From positions 81,287 to 145,286 of the forward strand of contig JBBPYC010000098.1 of the NCBI GenBank assembly GCA_038200275.1: a stretch of 64,000 nt of DNA, in the 5' to 3' direction. Positions 1 through 9,399 of the stretch are shown here, in pieces; the first letter of the stretch is position 1; the number at the start of each line of letters is the position of its first letter. A model generated the notes under the pieces. That model was not told where the DNA came from. It ran no database searches and was given only the letters and a program-made list of their open reading frames with translations. The stretch is from JBBPYC01 sp038200275. GTDB taxonomy: Bacteria > Pseudomonadota > Gammaproteobacteria > Burkholderiales > Burkholderiaceae_C. The position numbers were made by a program, and so were the translations under genes.

Positions 1-189
1 CTGCTCCCTGTGCCTTTGCGGTGTTGGGTGCAATACCGATAGGCGCAAGCGCGGCACAAGCCTGAAGGCCCAAGGCGCGATCAGTTGCGCGAATGGATCA
101 CATGAAAATCTCCCCGCAACAATTGAAAAAAAGGGACGCGAATGAACCGCGAGGTTCCTGCCGAGCTGGCTGGCACGCTCCCGCTGCGG

Positions 190-1185
190 TCAGACAGCGG
201 TGCTGACGCCCGCAATTTCCTCTTCAAGCGCACCACCGCAGCTCGAACCCTGACCGGCGGTGCAGCCAAAGCAGTGGTCGGCCACACGAATCGCGGCGCC
301 TTCGAGTGAGGTCGTCATCAAGTCACGGAGTTGCATGCGCGACTTGCCGGCGGCGCGGATCGGCAAGCCGAGCTGTTGATTGAAGTCGCAGTCCGACAAG
401 TAACCCTGCCAATCTACGCTGACCAGCGTGCGGCACATCACTTGGTTGAGGTTCTCGTCACGATGCGCACTTTTCAGCAAGTCCATGTAGCTCGCGAACT
501 GGCCCTTGCTAACCAGCGTTGACCCGAAGCGCTGGATCGGCATGTTGGCCAAGGTGAACAGCTGGTTGAACAGCACACCGAAGTGCGCGGCCAGATGCTG
601 CTTGTAGTCCTGCTCCAGTGCCTGTTGCGGCGGCGGCAGGCTCGCGCCCTGCGGATTGAAGACCAGGTTCAGTGACAGACCCGTGTCGGGCAGCCCGTAG
701 CCCAGCGCGTTCAGCCGCTGCAGGCCGCGGATGCTTGAATCAAACACCCCTTTGCCGCGTTGCTTGTCGACGTTGTCTTCCATGTAGCAAGGCAGCGATG
801 CAACCACTTCGACGCGGTGCTTGGCCAGAAACTCAGCCAAGCTTTCCTGCCCGGGCTCTTCGAGGATTGTCAGATTGCAGCGGTCGATCACGCGCACGTC
901 CAGCGCACGCGCAGCCGCCACCAGATAGCGAAAGTGCGGATTCAGTTCCGGCGCGCCGCCGGTCAGGTCCAGCGTCTTGATGGCGCGTCGGGCACGCAGC
1001 AATTCGAGGATCGTATCGATCGTCTCGAGCGACATTTCTTCGGTCCGGTTGGGGCCGGCGTTCACATGACAGTGCACGCAACTCTGGTTGCAACGGTAGC
1101 CGAGGTTGACTTGCAGCGTGTCGAGTGCGCGGCGCTTGAGCGCGGGAAAATCGGTGTTGGCAAGCAGAGGAAGCGTGGCGTGCAT
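190..1185 (-). CDS. ArsS-like radical SAM protein (radical SAM/Cys-rich)
   Basis: This is a radical SAM enzyme of 331 residues. The CxxxCxxC motif that binds the [4Fe-4S] cluster and S-adenosylmethionine is at Cys32, Cys36 and Cys39. A second cysteine-rich segment, CFGCTAGQGSSCGG, lies near the C-terminus. This architecture (radical SAM core plus a DUF3641-like Cys-rich tail) is the family annotated as arsenosugar biosynthesis protein ArsS, thought to attach the adenosyl moiety to methylated arsenic. The family assignment is strong; the arsenosugar role is inferred from the family name. No arsM methyltransferase or other ars gene is next to it here, though the upstream side is close to the window edge. 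The ATG start lies shortly before the conserved N-terminal region and the length is normal. Confidence 0.85.
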   Translation of the reverse strand: MHATLPLLANTDFPALKRRALDTLQVNLGYRCNQSCVHCHVNAGPNRTEEMSLETIDTILELLRARRAIKTLDLTGGAPELNPHFRYLVAAARALDVRVIDRCNLTILEEPGQESLAEFLAKHRVEVVASLPCYMEDNVDKQRGKGVFDSSIRGLQRLNALGYGLPDTGLSLNLVFNPQGASLPPPQQALEQDYKQHLAAHFGVLFNQLFTLANMPIQRFGSTLVSKGQFASYMDLLKSAHRDENLNQVMCRTLVSVDWQGYLSDCDFNQQLGLPIRAAGKSRMQLRDLMTTSLEGAAIRVADHCFGCTAGQGSSCGGALEEEIAGVSTAV

Positions 1186-1384
1186 GGGCGGTATCGACAG
1201 AGATGTCGTGTTCTTTGGAGAAATGAGTGGGCAGGATCAAAGCCAGCCCGAGGCGCAGTGGGAAGCCTGCTGGATCGACTGGCGCATCGATCGGATGCTT
1301 CGATCCTCTCAGGAAACCAGTTCGCGCGCTGTGGACGTTTGGTTACGGCCGGGAACCCTCGCAGCGGCTTGAGCGGGCACAGCG

Positions 1385-1948
1385 TCAGCAAGGCCCGTGC
1401 GTCTGACGGAATTCGCGCGGGTTCATCGCCCGACGGTCTGCGAAAACGCCGCGTGTCGCGCGTCGCGCCCGCTGTTCTTCGCGCAGGTAGGGGCCGTTGT
1501 CTCCTCGGTAACGATAGGACCAGGCATGGCCGTGCTCGACCAGCCAGGCGCCGACGTCCTGCCCGTCGAGTCGCACGGTGGCCAACTCGCGCTGGTACAT
1601 GTCCAACGCGCGTGTGGCCACCTGAACGCGCTGCCCCATCACTTTCCTGTGCAGCGCGGCGCCCGCTGCGGCGCCGCCCGTCTGGCACGATTCGGGCGCG
1701 TCGATGCCGTCGATCCGGACCTTGCGGGGCGCGCCGGACACAGGCGCTATCGAGAGCGTATCGCCGTCGGTGACGCGCGTGACGGTGCCCGACCAGTCGC
1801 CTAGCTTCGCACTGCGAACCGATTGGCCACCGCCTTCGCCGCCATGGCCAGCGCAAGCGCCCAGCACGAGTAAAAACGACAGGGCGAAAACGAATCGGCC
1901 GAAGGCACGGTGGGGTGGAACATTTTTCAATTGGGCGGATCGGTGCAT
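1385..1948 (-). CDS. Thermonuclease-like (SNase) lipoprotein
   Basis: This 187-residue protein carries a staphylococcal-nuclease (SNase) OB-fold domain from about residue 50 to 170. The core motifs VTDGDTL and RIDGIDAPE are present, and a later QREL segment matches the active-site Arg/Glu region. It should hydrolyse nucleic acid phosphodiester bonds in a Ca2+-dependent way. The N-terminus has a hydrophobic signal ending in a lipobox (Leu-Gly-Ala-Cys32), so the mature protein is probably lipid-anchored on the periplasmic side. The gene stands alone, divergent from the aldehyde dehydrogenase that follows. The first Met gives a long n-region of about 18 residues, so the true start could be a few codons downstream. 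Confidence 0.85.
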   Translation of the reverse strand: MHRSAQLKNVPPHRAFGRFVFALSFLLVLGACAGHGGEGGGQSVRSAKLGDWSGTVTRVTDGDTLSIAPVSGAPRKVRIDGIDAPESCQTGGAAAGAALHRKVMGQRVQVATRALDMYQRELATVRLDGQDVGAWLVEHGHAWSYRYRGDNGPYLREEQRARRATRGVFADRRAMNPREFRQTHGPC

Positions 1949-2132
1949 CGATCGGGAGCGTCAGGCAAGGTGATTCGATAGGCCGATTGGGCAACTTGTC
2001 TACGCGATATGCTGCCTGCGCGGAGCGGACCCGCATCGCCACGGTGTCCTATGATGGCAGACCCGCCACCGGCCCACCCGCCGCGCCAGCGCGCTGGTGG
2101 GCCACACCCGATTGCAACGAAAGAGACACGCC

Positions 2133-3575
2133 ATGAGCAGCAACTATCCCAATACGCAACTAATGATCGGCGGCCAGTGGTGCGACCCTGCTGGCGGCGA
2201 GTCGCTTGCCGTGTTCAATCCGGCCACAGGCAAGGAAATCGGCCGGGTGGCGAAAGCCCGCAAAGCGGATCTTGATCGCGCGCTCAAGGCGGCTGAAGAA
2301 GGCTTTGCGGTCTGGCGCAACACATCAGCGATTGAGCGGTCAAAACTGATGCACAAAGCAGCCGCCCTGCTGCGGGAGCGCAGTGGCAGCATCGCTGAGC
2401 TGATGACCCAGGAACAAGGCAAACCGTTGGTCGAAGCCAAAGGCGAGATCATGGCCGGAGCCGACACGATCGACACCTTTGCGGAGGAAGGCAACCGTGT
2501 CTACGGCCGCATTGTGCCGGCGCGCAATCTGGCGGCGCGCCAGATGGTGCTGCGAGAGCCGGTGGGCCCGGTTGCAGCATTCACGCCGTGGAACTTTCCG
2601 ATCAATCAGGTGGTTCGCAAACTCTCTGCGGCGCTCGCCACCGGCTGCTCGATCATCGTGAAAGCGCCGGAGGAGACGCCCGCCTCGCCGGCGGAGCTGA
2701 TTCGTGCGTTCGTCGATGCCGGCGTGCCGGCGGGTGTGGTCGGCCTCGTCTACGGGGACCCGGCTGAGATTTCCGAATATTTGATCCCGCACCCGGTGAT
2801 CCGCAAGATCACGTTCACGGGCTCGACGCCAGTCGGCAAGCAGCTCGCCGCGTTGGCCGGCAAGCACATGAAGCGCGCGACGATGGAGCTGGGCGGTCAC
2901 GCGCCGGTGATCGTGGCGGAAGACGCGGACATCGTGCTGGCCGTCAAGTCGGCGGGCGGCGCCAAGTTTCGCAACGCGGGCCAGGTCTGCATCTCGCCGA
3001 CCCGGTTTTTGGTGCATGAGAGCATTGCCAAGGAATTCGGCAAAGCCCTGTCCGACTACGCGAGCAGTTTGAAGGTCGGCAGTGGCATGGAGAAGGAATC
3101 GACGATGGGCCCGCTGGCCAACCCGCGCCGGCTTACCGCGATGGCCGAGTTCACCGAAGACGCGATTGCCAAGGGCGCCACGGTGGCCACCGGCGGCAAG
3201 CGTATTGGTGAATCGGGCAATTTCTTCTCGCCCACCGTGCTCATGGACGTGCCGCTTGAAGCCAAGGTCTTCAACGACGAGCCATTTGGCCCCATGGCTG
3301 CTGTCCGTCCGTTCAACACGCTCGACGAAGCGATTGCAGAGGCGAACCGGCTGCCATTCGGGCTGGCTGGCTACGCGTTCACGCGCTCTCTCAAAAACGC
3401 GCATCAACTTGCGCAGCAACTCGAACTTGGCATGTTGTGGATCAACCAGCCCGCAATGGCTTGGCCCGAGATGCCGTTCGGCGGGGTGAAGGATTCGGGT
3501 TACGGCTCCGAAGGGGGTCCGGAGGCGCTGGAAGCGTACCTGAACACGAAGTCGGTCTCAATCATGAATGTTTGA
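2133..3575 (+). CDS. NAD(P)-dependent aldehyde dehydrogenase, succinate-semialdehyde type
   Basis: This is a full-length aldehyde dehydrogenase of 480 residues. The catalytic residues are visible: Asn154 in TPWNFP, the general base Glu252 in MELGG and the nucleophile Cys286 in NAGQVC. The FTGSTPVGK motif of the cofactor domain is at about 228-236. Overall sequence and length fit the GabD-like succinate-semialdehyde or 2-oxoglutarate-semialdehyde branch, which oxidises short oxo-acid aldehydes to dicarboxylates. Exact substrate cannot be read from the sequence. The start at 2133 is preferred over an in-frame upstream codon because AAAGAGA lies just before it and MSSNYPNTQL begins the conserved domain. 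The next gene downstream is a sulfatase on the same strand, 74 bases away. Confidence 0.88.
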   Translation: MSSNYPNTQLMIGGQWCDPAGGESLAVFNPATGKEIGRVAKARKADLDRALKAAEEGFAVWRNTSAIERSKLMHKAAALLRERSGSIAELMTQEQGKPLVEAKGEIMAGADTIDTFAEEGNRVYGRIVPARNLAARQMVLREPVGPVAAFTPWNFPINQVVRKLSAALATGCSIIVKAPEETPASPAELIRAFVDAGVPAGVVGLVYGDPAEISEYLIPHPVIRKITFTGSTPVGKQLAALAGKHMKRATMELGGHAPVIVAEDADIVLAVKSAGGAKFRNAGQVCISPTRFLVHESIAKEFGKALSDYASSLKVGSGMEKESTMGPLANPRRLTAMAEFTEDAIAKGATVATGGKRIGESGNFFSPTVLMDVPLEAKVFNDEPFGPMAAVRPFNTLDEAIAEANRLPFGLAGYAFTRSLKNAHQLAQQLELGMLWINQPAMAWPEMPFGGVKDSGYGSEGGPEALEAYLNTKSVSIMNV

Positions 3576-3649
3576 TGGCCCATTGGGGGGTGTCTGGGTA
3601 AGCTCAAGCTAAGCCCATCGGACCCCCGATCAAAACTGCTTCTTTCTTC

Positions 3650-4987
3650 ATGACAGACCAGCCGACCACGCGTCCCAACATCGTATTCGTCGTTGCCGAC
3701 GACCTTGGCTTTGCTGACTTGGGCTGCTACGGCGGACGGGCGCCAGTGTCACCGACGCTCGATCGACTAGCCGCCAACGGACTGCTGCTGACCGACGGTT
3801 ACTCGAACGCACCGGTATGCTCACCGACCCGGTTTGCGCTGATGACCGGCCGCTACCAATACCGGCTGCGCGGTGCGCTCGACGAGCCGATCAACAGCAG
3901 GAGTCGCGACAGCACCACACTGGGACTGCCGCCTGAGGTGCCCACCGTGCCTTCACTGCTGAAGGCCAGCGGCTACCGCACCGCATTGATGGGCAAGTGG
4001 CATCTTGGCTACCCCCCCGCATTCGGCCCGTTGCGCAGCGGTTTTGATGAATTCTTCGGCCCAATGGCTGGGGGGGTGGACTATTTCACGCACTGCGACT
4101 CGACCAAGACCCATGACTTATGGCTTGGCGAAAGCGAATTGCATGAGGAAGGCTACCTGACCGATCTGATCTCACAGCGCTCGGTCGACTTCATCGATCG
4201 CGCCGCTGAAGACGGACGTGCAGCCCGTGGTGAGGTGCCTTTCTACCTATCGATCTGCTACACGGCCCCGCACTGGCCTTGGGAGACGCGTGAGGATGCG
4301 GATATTGCGCCCGAAGTCGCGCGCAACCTGTTCCATCTGGACGGCGGAAGCATTGCCAGCTATCGACGCATGATCCAGCAGATGGACGAAGGCATCGGTT
4401 CGGTGGTGGATGCGCTGACACGCCACGGGCTCCTGGACAACACACTCATCGTATTCACGAGTGACAACGGCGGCGAGCGGTTCTCCGACAACTGGCCGCT
4501 GGTCGGCGGCAAGATGGACCTGACCGAAGGCGGCATCCGTGTGCCCTGGATTGCGCACTGGCCATCGGTGATCGGCGCCGGGCGCACAAGTGCCCAGCAC
4601 TGCATGACGATGGACTGGTCGGCCACCTTGCTCGATGCAGCCGGGGTCGCGGCCGATCCGGCATTTGCGCTCGATGGCCATTCGTTGCTGGCGCTGCTGC
4701 GCGCGCCTGAAAGCGAGTTTGATCGTCCGCTGTACTGGCGCATGAATCATCGGGGTCAGCGTGCATTGCGCAAGGGCTGCTGGAAATACCTGCGGGTCGA
4801 TGGTCACGACTATCTGTTCGATCTGGACACCGATCAGCGCGAGCGCGCAAATCGTGCACAACGCGAGCCAGACAGGTTGGCTGCCATGCGCGCCGACTGG
4901 GAAACCTGGAACGCGACGATGCCGGCGATCCCGTCCGATGCGACGGTGAGCCTCGGGTACTCCAGTGCGGACATGCCGCAGCGCTGA
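3650..4987 (+). CDS. Cysteine-type sulfatase (arylsulfatase family)
   Basis: This is a type I sulfatase of 445 residues in the alkaline-phosphatase superfamily. The signature Cys57-Ser-Pro-Thr-Arg61 is present; Cys57 must be converted to formylglycine to act as the nucleophile. Metal ligands Asp17-Asp18 (VVADDLG) and a later SDNGGE segment are in place, and GKWHLG is the usual lysine/histidine motif. It should hydrolyse sulfate esters, but the substrate is unknown. No signal peptide is seen (the chain starts MTDQPTTRPNIV), so it is probably cytoplasmic, acting on an imported sulfate ester. A formylglycine-generating enzyme is not encoded in this window. It ends 10 bases before the PP2C gene. 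Confidence 0.88.
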   Translation: MTDQPTTRPNIVFVVADDLGFADLGCYGGRAPVSPTLDRLAANGLLLTDGYSNAPVCSPTRFALMTGRYQYRLRGALDEPINSRSRDSTTLGLPPEVPTVPSLLKASGYRTALMGKWHLGYPPAFGPLRSGFDEFFGPMAGGVDYFTHCDSTKTHDLWLGESELHEEGYLTDLISQRSVDFIDRAAEDGRAARGEVPFYLSICYTAPHWPWETREDADIAPEVARNLFHLDGGSIASYRRMIQQMDEGIGSVVDALTRHGLLDNTLIVFTSDNGGERFSDNWPLVGGKMDLTEGGIRVPWIAHWPSVIGAGRTSAQHCMTMDWSATLLDAAGVAADPAFALDGHSLLALLRAPESEFDRPLYWRMNHRGQRALRKGCWKYLRVDGHDYLFDLDTDQRERANRAQREPDRLAAMRADWETWNATMPAIPSDATVSLGYSSADMPQR

Positions 4988-4997
4988 CGGTCACACA

Positions 4998-5906
4998 ATG
5001 TCGTTTCGAGGCTACCGCCTGTCAGGCTCGACTGGCATCCACAAGGGCGATCGCGACTACCAGCAGGACCAGATCATGCTGTTGCCGCATCGCAGTGCGA
5101 AGGGCTGCTTGATGGCAGTGGTCGCGGACGGCATGGGCGGGCGCAGCGGCGGGCGCAAGGCGTCCGATCAAGTGATGTTGACCGCGCGCCAGTTGTTCGA
5201 GCGCTACGACCCGGCCACCGACGACGCCAACAGCCTGTTGCGCCAACTCGGGCTCGAGTCACACACGGTGATTCGGCTCACTGCCATCTCGGCCGAGCAG
5301 GAGCCGCACAGCACGCTGGCTGCATTCGTCGTGAATCCAGGCGGCGACTGCCACTGGATCCATTCGGGCGATTCGCGCATTTACCACTTTCGGCTCGGCC
5401 AATTGCGCCGTCGCACGCTCGATCATTCGTATGTGCAGCGCCTTGTCGATCGCGGTGAAATCACTGCGGCGGAGGCCAATGACCATCCCCAGTCGAACAT
5501 TCTGGTGGGCTGCCTCGGCACTGAAGAGTTGCCCCCGCTGCAATCGCACTTGATTTCACAGCTTGAACCCGGCGACGTATTGCTGGCTTGCAGCGACGGT
5601 GTGTGGCATTACTTCACCGACGACGAGTTGGGTCATCTGCTGGCCGCGTTGAGCCCGCGCGACGCAACGGAGATATTGATTGAGAAAGCGCGCATGCGCA
5701 GCCAGGGCAATGGCGACAACCTGTCACTGGCCGTGCTAAAGGTTGAACCGCTTGACGCCTCGGTTGGTGTGGGCTTCAGCACGGCTGGCGCGAGCACTGC
5801 GGGAATGCACGATCAGACACAGGCGGTGCCCGGCACCTCCGCTTCCGCGTCCTCGACTGCTGTGAAATCTGCCACCGGAACGACCACACGCATATCCAGG
5901 GTTTGA
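4998..5906 (+). CDS. PP2C-family serine/threonine protein phosphatase
   Basis: This 302-residue protein is a metal-dependent PP2C phosphatase. Motifs appear in the expected order: an N-terminal DRDYQQDQ segment, VVADGMGG at 41-48 with metal ligand Asp44, a GDSRIY segment, CSDGVW, and a C-terminal GDNLS. The catalytic domain occupies roughly residues 8-250; the last 50 residues are Ser/Thr/Ala-rich and probably disordered. The start at 4998 gives an N-terminus typical of bacterial stand-alone PP2C. It would dephosphorylate Ser/Thr-phosphorylated proteins, but no partner kinase is encoded nearby, so its target is unknown. It is close enough to the sulfatase to be cotranscribed. Confidence 0.88.
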   Translation: MSFRGYRLSGSTGIHKGDRDYQQDQIMLLPHRSAKGCLMAVVADGMGGRSGGRKASDQVMLTARQLFERYDPATDDANSLLRQLGLESHTVIRLTAISAEQEPHSTLAAFVVNPGGDCHWIHSGDSRIYHFRLGQLRRRTLDHSYVQRLVDRGEITAAEANDHPQSNILVGCLGTEELPPLQSHLISQLEPGDVLLACSDGVWHYFTDDELGHLLAALSPRDATEILIEKARMRSQGNGDNLSLAVLKVEPLDASVGVGFSTAGASTAGMHDQTQAVPGTSASASSTAVKSATGTTTRISRV

Positions 5907-5979
5907 GGCGTTCTCGACGCAGTTCTGCCGCCATCGGCACGCGACCGCCTCAGCCCTCCTCAGCGCGGCGAACCCCGCT

Positions 5980-6720
5980 TCAGCGTGGATCTGCTGCTCT
6001 CGGGACCGGCAACGGTGGCGCAGTCTGCTGCCGTGCTGCGTCTGTTTTGAGCACCTCGGCCTTGTGCTCGGTTGCCTCGCGCAGCCGCCGCTCGCGCTGG
6101 GCCACGTTGCTGGCCTCCTGCGCAACGCGCTCTGCCCGTTGGGCGGCTACGGTCGCACGCCGTTCGCGCCCATCCTCCCGTGGCTTGGCGCGGGGTGCGA
6201 TGGGGCCGCTGGGGCCGCTGCTGCGCGCGCTCGGCGCACTCCGGGGCACCAATCGCGCCGGCTCTGTTCGGTCACTGGCCAATGGTTCGTCGCGTGGCGC
6301 CGGCGCAGCTTCGGCTCCTCTGCGCTGGCGCTCCTGCTGACGCTGCTCGATGCTGTCGCGCTGCACCGCGGCCCGGCGCGCCCGCTCGGCATCGTTGAGC
6401 TCAACCTCGCCTTTGCGCAGCACCGAGCGCGCGGCATCACGCCGCCGCCGACTTTCGTTGCGGCAATCGTTGACCGCAAAACGCTTGAAGCAGCGCTGCT
6501 GCTCGGCGGCGAAATCGGCGTCGACGCGACTGCGCTCGGCCGCAATACGCACGCGCTCGGTCTGCGCAGACGCCGGCTCGTTCGGGGCTGGCTGCGCGTG
6601 CACGGAGGATGCAAGCAGCACGGCACATCCCACCGAGATTGCGCGCTGCAGCCACTCGGCTGATCGAGCACGCTGCTCGCCACGATCCAGCCTGAGAAAT
6701 TTTGCGGAGATGGAATTCAT
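5980..6720 (-). CDS. Hypothetical secreted Arg/Ala-rich coiled-coil protein
   Basis: I do not recognise a named function. The 246-residue protein has an N-terminal hydrophobic stretch ending in an Ala-x-Ala type cleavage site (SSVHAQ, about residue 43). It is therefore probably exported. The mature part has two cysteines in the segment CFKRFAVNDC, which could form a disulfide. These are followed by a long helical, highly charged region rich in Arg, Glu, Ala and Gln (about residues 95-150), then a Pro/Arg-rich tail. Similar small proteins with a cysteine pair followed by a charged helix occur in Burkholderiales. It is convergent with the PP2C gene and lies just downstream of zapE on the same strand. 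Confidence 0.6.
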   Translation of the reverse strand: MNSISAKFLRLDRGEQRARSAEWLQRAISVGCAVLLASSVHAQPAPNEPASAQTERVRIAAERSRVDADFAAEQQRCFKRFAVNDCRNESRRRRDAARSVLRKGEVELNDAERARRAAVQRDSIEQRQQERQRRGAEAAPAPRDEPLASDRTEPARLVPRSAPSARSSGPSGPIAPRAKPREDGRERRATVAAQRAERVAQEASNVAQRERRLREATEHKAEVLKTDAARQQTAPPLPVPRAADPR

Positions 6721-6729
6721 GGCTGGTTG

Positions 6730-7827
6730 TTAAGTCAATGCCGTGTCGACCACCCGCCGTGCAGACGCCACGAACGCAGCCGATCGCATCTCGTTCAAAC
6801 GCGACACGGTGCGCGGAAACTCATGAGCAAGCGCCCCCTCGGTATATAACTGCTCAGGCGGCACCTCGGCCGACACGATCAACTTCACATGCCGGTCATA
6901 CAGCACATCCACGAGCCACGTGAAACGGCGCGCTTCGGATTCCCTGCGCACGGGCAGGCGCGGCACGTCGGACAACAGCAAGGTATGAAATTGAGAGGCG
7001 ATCTCGAGATAGTCGTTCTGTGACCGTGGGCCGCCACACAGCGTTTTGAAGTCGAACCAGACCACGCCGCCTGCCTTGCGCCGGGCCGCAATCATGCGCG
7101 CTTCGATCATCAGCACCGGTGGCTCGTCGCCTGTCTCCGCAATGCGGTCGAACGCTTGCGCCATCGCAACATCGGCTTGCTCGCCGTTCGGCGTGTGATA
7201 CATCGCGACTTGCTCCAATGTGAGGCGGCGGTAGTCGGTGCCGTTGTCCACGCTGATGACATCAAGCCGCGACTTCAGCAACTCGATTGCGGGAAGGATC
7301 CGATCCCGATGCAAGCCATCGGGGTACAGCCCGTCGGGATGAAAGTTCGAGGTGGTCACGAAGCCCACGCCATGCTCGAACAAGGATTTGAGCAATCGAT
7401 ACAAGATCATCGCATCCGTGATGTCGGCCACGTGAAACTCATCGAAGCAAATCAGCCGATGGCGCCTGGCGATGCGCTCACCCAGCACATCGAGCGGATT
7501 GGCGGTGCCCGACAACTCCATCAATTGCCGATGCACCTCGCGCATGAACTCGTGGAAGTGCAGCCGGGTCTTGCGTTTGAGTGGCACTTCCTCGAAAAAG
7601 CATTCCATCAAAAAGCTTTTGCCGCGGCCGACACCACCGTACATATAGACGCCGCGCGGGACTTCAGGTCGGCCCAGCAATTTCTTCAATGGGTTGGAGC
7701 GCTTCCTGCGGTAGCTCGCCCACTCGTTCACGCATCGCTCAAGCGCCGCAACGGCTGCAAGCTGTGCCGGGTCTTCCGTGAACCCCCGCTCGACCAGTTC
7801 ACGCCGGTAGCGCGCCTCGACGCTCAT
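6730..7827 (-). CDS. zapE: Cell division protein ZapE (AFG1-like ATPase)
   Basis: This is an AFG1/LACE1-family P-loop ATPase of 365 residues. Walker A is GGVGRGKS at 64-71 and Walker B is in LICFDEFHV. The family member ZapE in E. coli associates with the Z-ring during constriction, and mitochondrial homologues act in protein quality control. Length and motif layout match the family. It sits 44 bases downstream of lpdA on the same strand, so it is probably the last or near-last gene of the odhA-odhB-lpdA transcript, an arrangement common in Burkholderiales. Confidence 0.92.
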   Translation of the reverse strand: MSVEARYRRELVERGFTEDPAQLAAVAALERCVNEWASYRRKRSNPLKKLLGRPEVPRGVYMYGGVGRGKSFLMECFFEEVPLKRKTRLHFHEFMREVHRQLMELSGTANPLDVLGERIARRHRLICFDEFHVADITDAMILYRLLKSLFEHGVGFVTTSNFHPDGLYPDGLHRDRILPAIELLKSRLDVISVDNGTDYRRLTLEQVAMYHTPNGEQADVAMAQAFDRIAETGDEPPVLMIEARMIAARRKAGGVVWFDFKTLCGGPRSQNDYLEIASQFHTLLLSDVPRLPVRRESEARRFTWLVDVLYDRHVKLIVSAEVPPEQLYTEGALAHEFPRTVSRLNEMRSAAFVASARRVVDTALT

Positions 7828-7870
7828 CGCGCGATGCAGCTTCGGCGCAGCCGACCCAGTAGAAGCATGG

Positions 7871-9307
7871 TCAGAAGTTCAGGGTACGTTTGTCAACCGC
7901 GAGCGCCGCTTCCTTCGTCACTTCCGACAGCGAAGGATGAGCGTGGCAGATGCGTGCGATGTCTTCCGAACTGGCCTTGAATTCCATCGCGACGACGGCT
8001 TCGGCGATCAGCTCACTCACGCCAGGACCGATCATGTGTACACCGAGGATCTCGTCGGTTTCTGCGTCCGCGATCATCTTCACCATGCCGGTGGTGTCGC
8101 CCAGCGCGCGTGCGCGCCCATTGGCCAGAAATGGGAAGCTGCCGGCCCGGTAGGCCCGGCCTTGTTTTTTCAACTGCTGCTCGGTCTGGCCGACCCAGGC
8201 GATCTCTGGATGCGTGTAGATGACCCACGGCACCGTATTGAAATCGATGTGAGGCTGTTGGCCTGCGATGCGCTCGGCCACCGCAACGCCCTCTTCCTCG
8301 GCCTTGTGCGCAAGCATCGGACCACGCACCACATCGCCGACCGCCCAGACGTTCGGCAACGCCGTCTTGCAATCGGCATCCACTTCGATGAAGCCGCGCT
8401 CATCGAGCTTCAAACCGACGCTCTCGGCGTTCAGCCCGGTGGTATTCGGCACGCGGCCGATCGACACGATCAGCCGGTCAACGTCGAGCGTCTTGGCTGA
8501 CTTGTCTGGTCCTCGGTAGGCAACGCGCACGCCCTGCTCAGTGCGCTCGACCGACTCGACCTTGACACCGAGTTCGATCTTCAAGCCTTGCTTATCGAAC
8601 ACCTTCTTCGCTTCGCGCGCGATCTGCTCGTCGACCGCGCCGAGGAACGTGGGCAAGGCTTCGAGCACCGTCACCTCTGCGCCGAGCCGGCGCCAGACCG
8701 AACCCATCTCGAGCCCGATCACACCGGAGCCGATCAGCGCGAGTTTTTTCGGCACCTCGCCCATGCGCAGCGCCCCGTCGTTCGACAAGATGCGTTCCTC
8801 ATCAAACGCCGCGCCTGGCAGCTCGCGTGCGCTTGACCCCGTCGCGACAATCACATGCTTGCCGGTGATCGTGCTGTCTGTCCCCTTGCCGCGTGCACTG
8901 ACCTGGATCTGGTAGCCCTTTTCACCGGCGGAGACGAAACTGCCGCGGCCGTGCAGAAATGTCACCTTGTTTTTCTTGAACAGATACAGGATGCCGTCGT
9001 TGTTTTGCTGCACCACCGCATCTTTTCGCCCGAGCATGCGCGTGAGATCCAGAGACACGCCCTTCACGTTGATGCCGTGTTCAGAGAAGTGCTTGCTGAC
9101 GTCTTCGAATTGCCCCGACGACTGCAGCAAGGCTTTGGACGGGATGCAGCCGATGTTGGTGCAGGTACCGCCCGGTGCCGGCCCGCCGTTGGCCGACGTC
9201 CACTCGTCAATGCAGGCCACGTTGAAGCCCAGCTGTGCGGCGCGAATTGCCGCGATGTATCCGCCAGGGCCAGCGCCGATCACGACCACGTCGAATTGGG
9301 TAGTCAT
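7871..9307 (-). CDS. lpdA: Dihydrolipoyl dehydrogenase (E3)
   Basis: This is the flavoprotein E3 subunit that reoxidises the dihydrolipoyl groups of the 2-oxoglutarate dehydrogenase complex with NAD+. It has 478 residues. The FAD dinucleotide fold GAGPGG is at residues 11-16. The redox-active disulfide is Cys49/Cys54 in GGTCTNIGC, a second nucleotide fold GSGVIGLE follows, and the C-terminal dimerisation motif CHAHPSLSE carries the catalytic His. The ATG at 9307 is preferred over a GTG one codon upstream because AAGG is suitably placed before it. It follows odhB with a 92-base gap and precedes zapE. Given this context it serves 2-oxoglutarate dehydrogenase first of all. Confidence 0.95.
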   Translation of the reverse strand: MTTQFDVVVIGAGPGGYIAAIRAAQLGFNVACIDEWTSANGGPAPGGTCTNIGCIPSKALLQSSGQFEDVSKHFSEHGINVKGVSLDLTRMLGRKDAVVQQNNDGILYLFKKNKVTFLHGRGSFVSAGEKGYQIQVSARGKGTDSTITGKHVIVATGSSARELPGAAFDEERILSNDGALRMGEVPKKLALIGSGVIGLEMGSVWRRLGAEVTVLEALPTFLGAVDEQIAREAKKVFDKQGLKIELGVKVESVERTEQGVRVAYRGPDKSAKTLDVDRLIVSIGRVPNTTGLNAESVGLKLDERGFIEVDADCKTALPNVWAVGDVVRGPMLAHKAEEEGVAVAERIAGQQPHIDFNTVPWVIYTHPEIAWVGQTEQQLKKQGRAYRAGSFPFLANGRARALGDTTGMVKMIADAETDEILGVHMIGPGVSELIAEAVVAMEFKASSEDIARICHAHPSLSEVTKEAALAVDKRTLNF

Positions 9308-9399
9308 CACTCATTTACCTTTTGAAAATTCGCTGGGTGGCGGACCAGGCGGACGCTTGCGCGCCCAGGCGCGCATGAGTGCACGGAGCCCGCCCCATA

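Noticed and set aside
1..142. Open frames at the left edge that might be the end of a gene.
   Set aside because: The frames are short, show no recognisable protein pattern, and cannot be checked without the sequence to the left.
760..1773. Long plus-strand open frame of 337 codons opposite the radical SAM and nuclease genes.
   Set aside because: Both real genes on the opposite strand have family motifs; this frame is Arg/Ala-rich antisense, usual in high-GC DNA.
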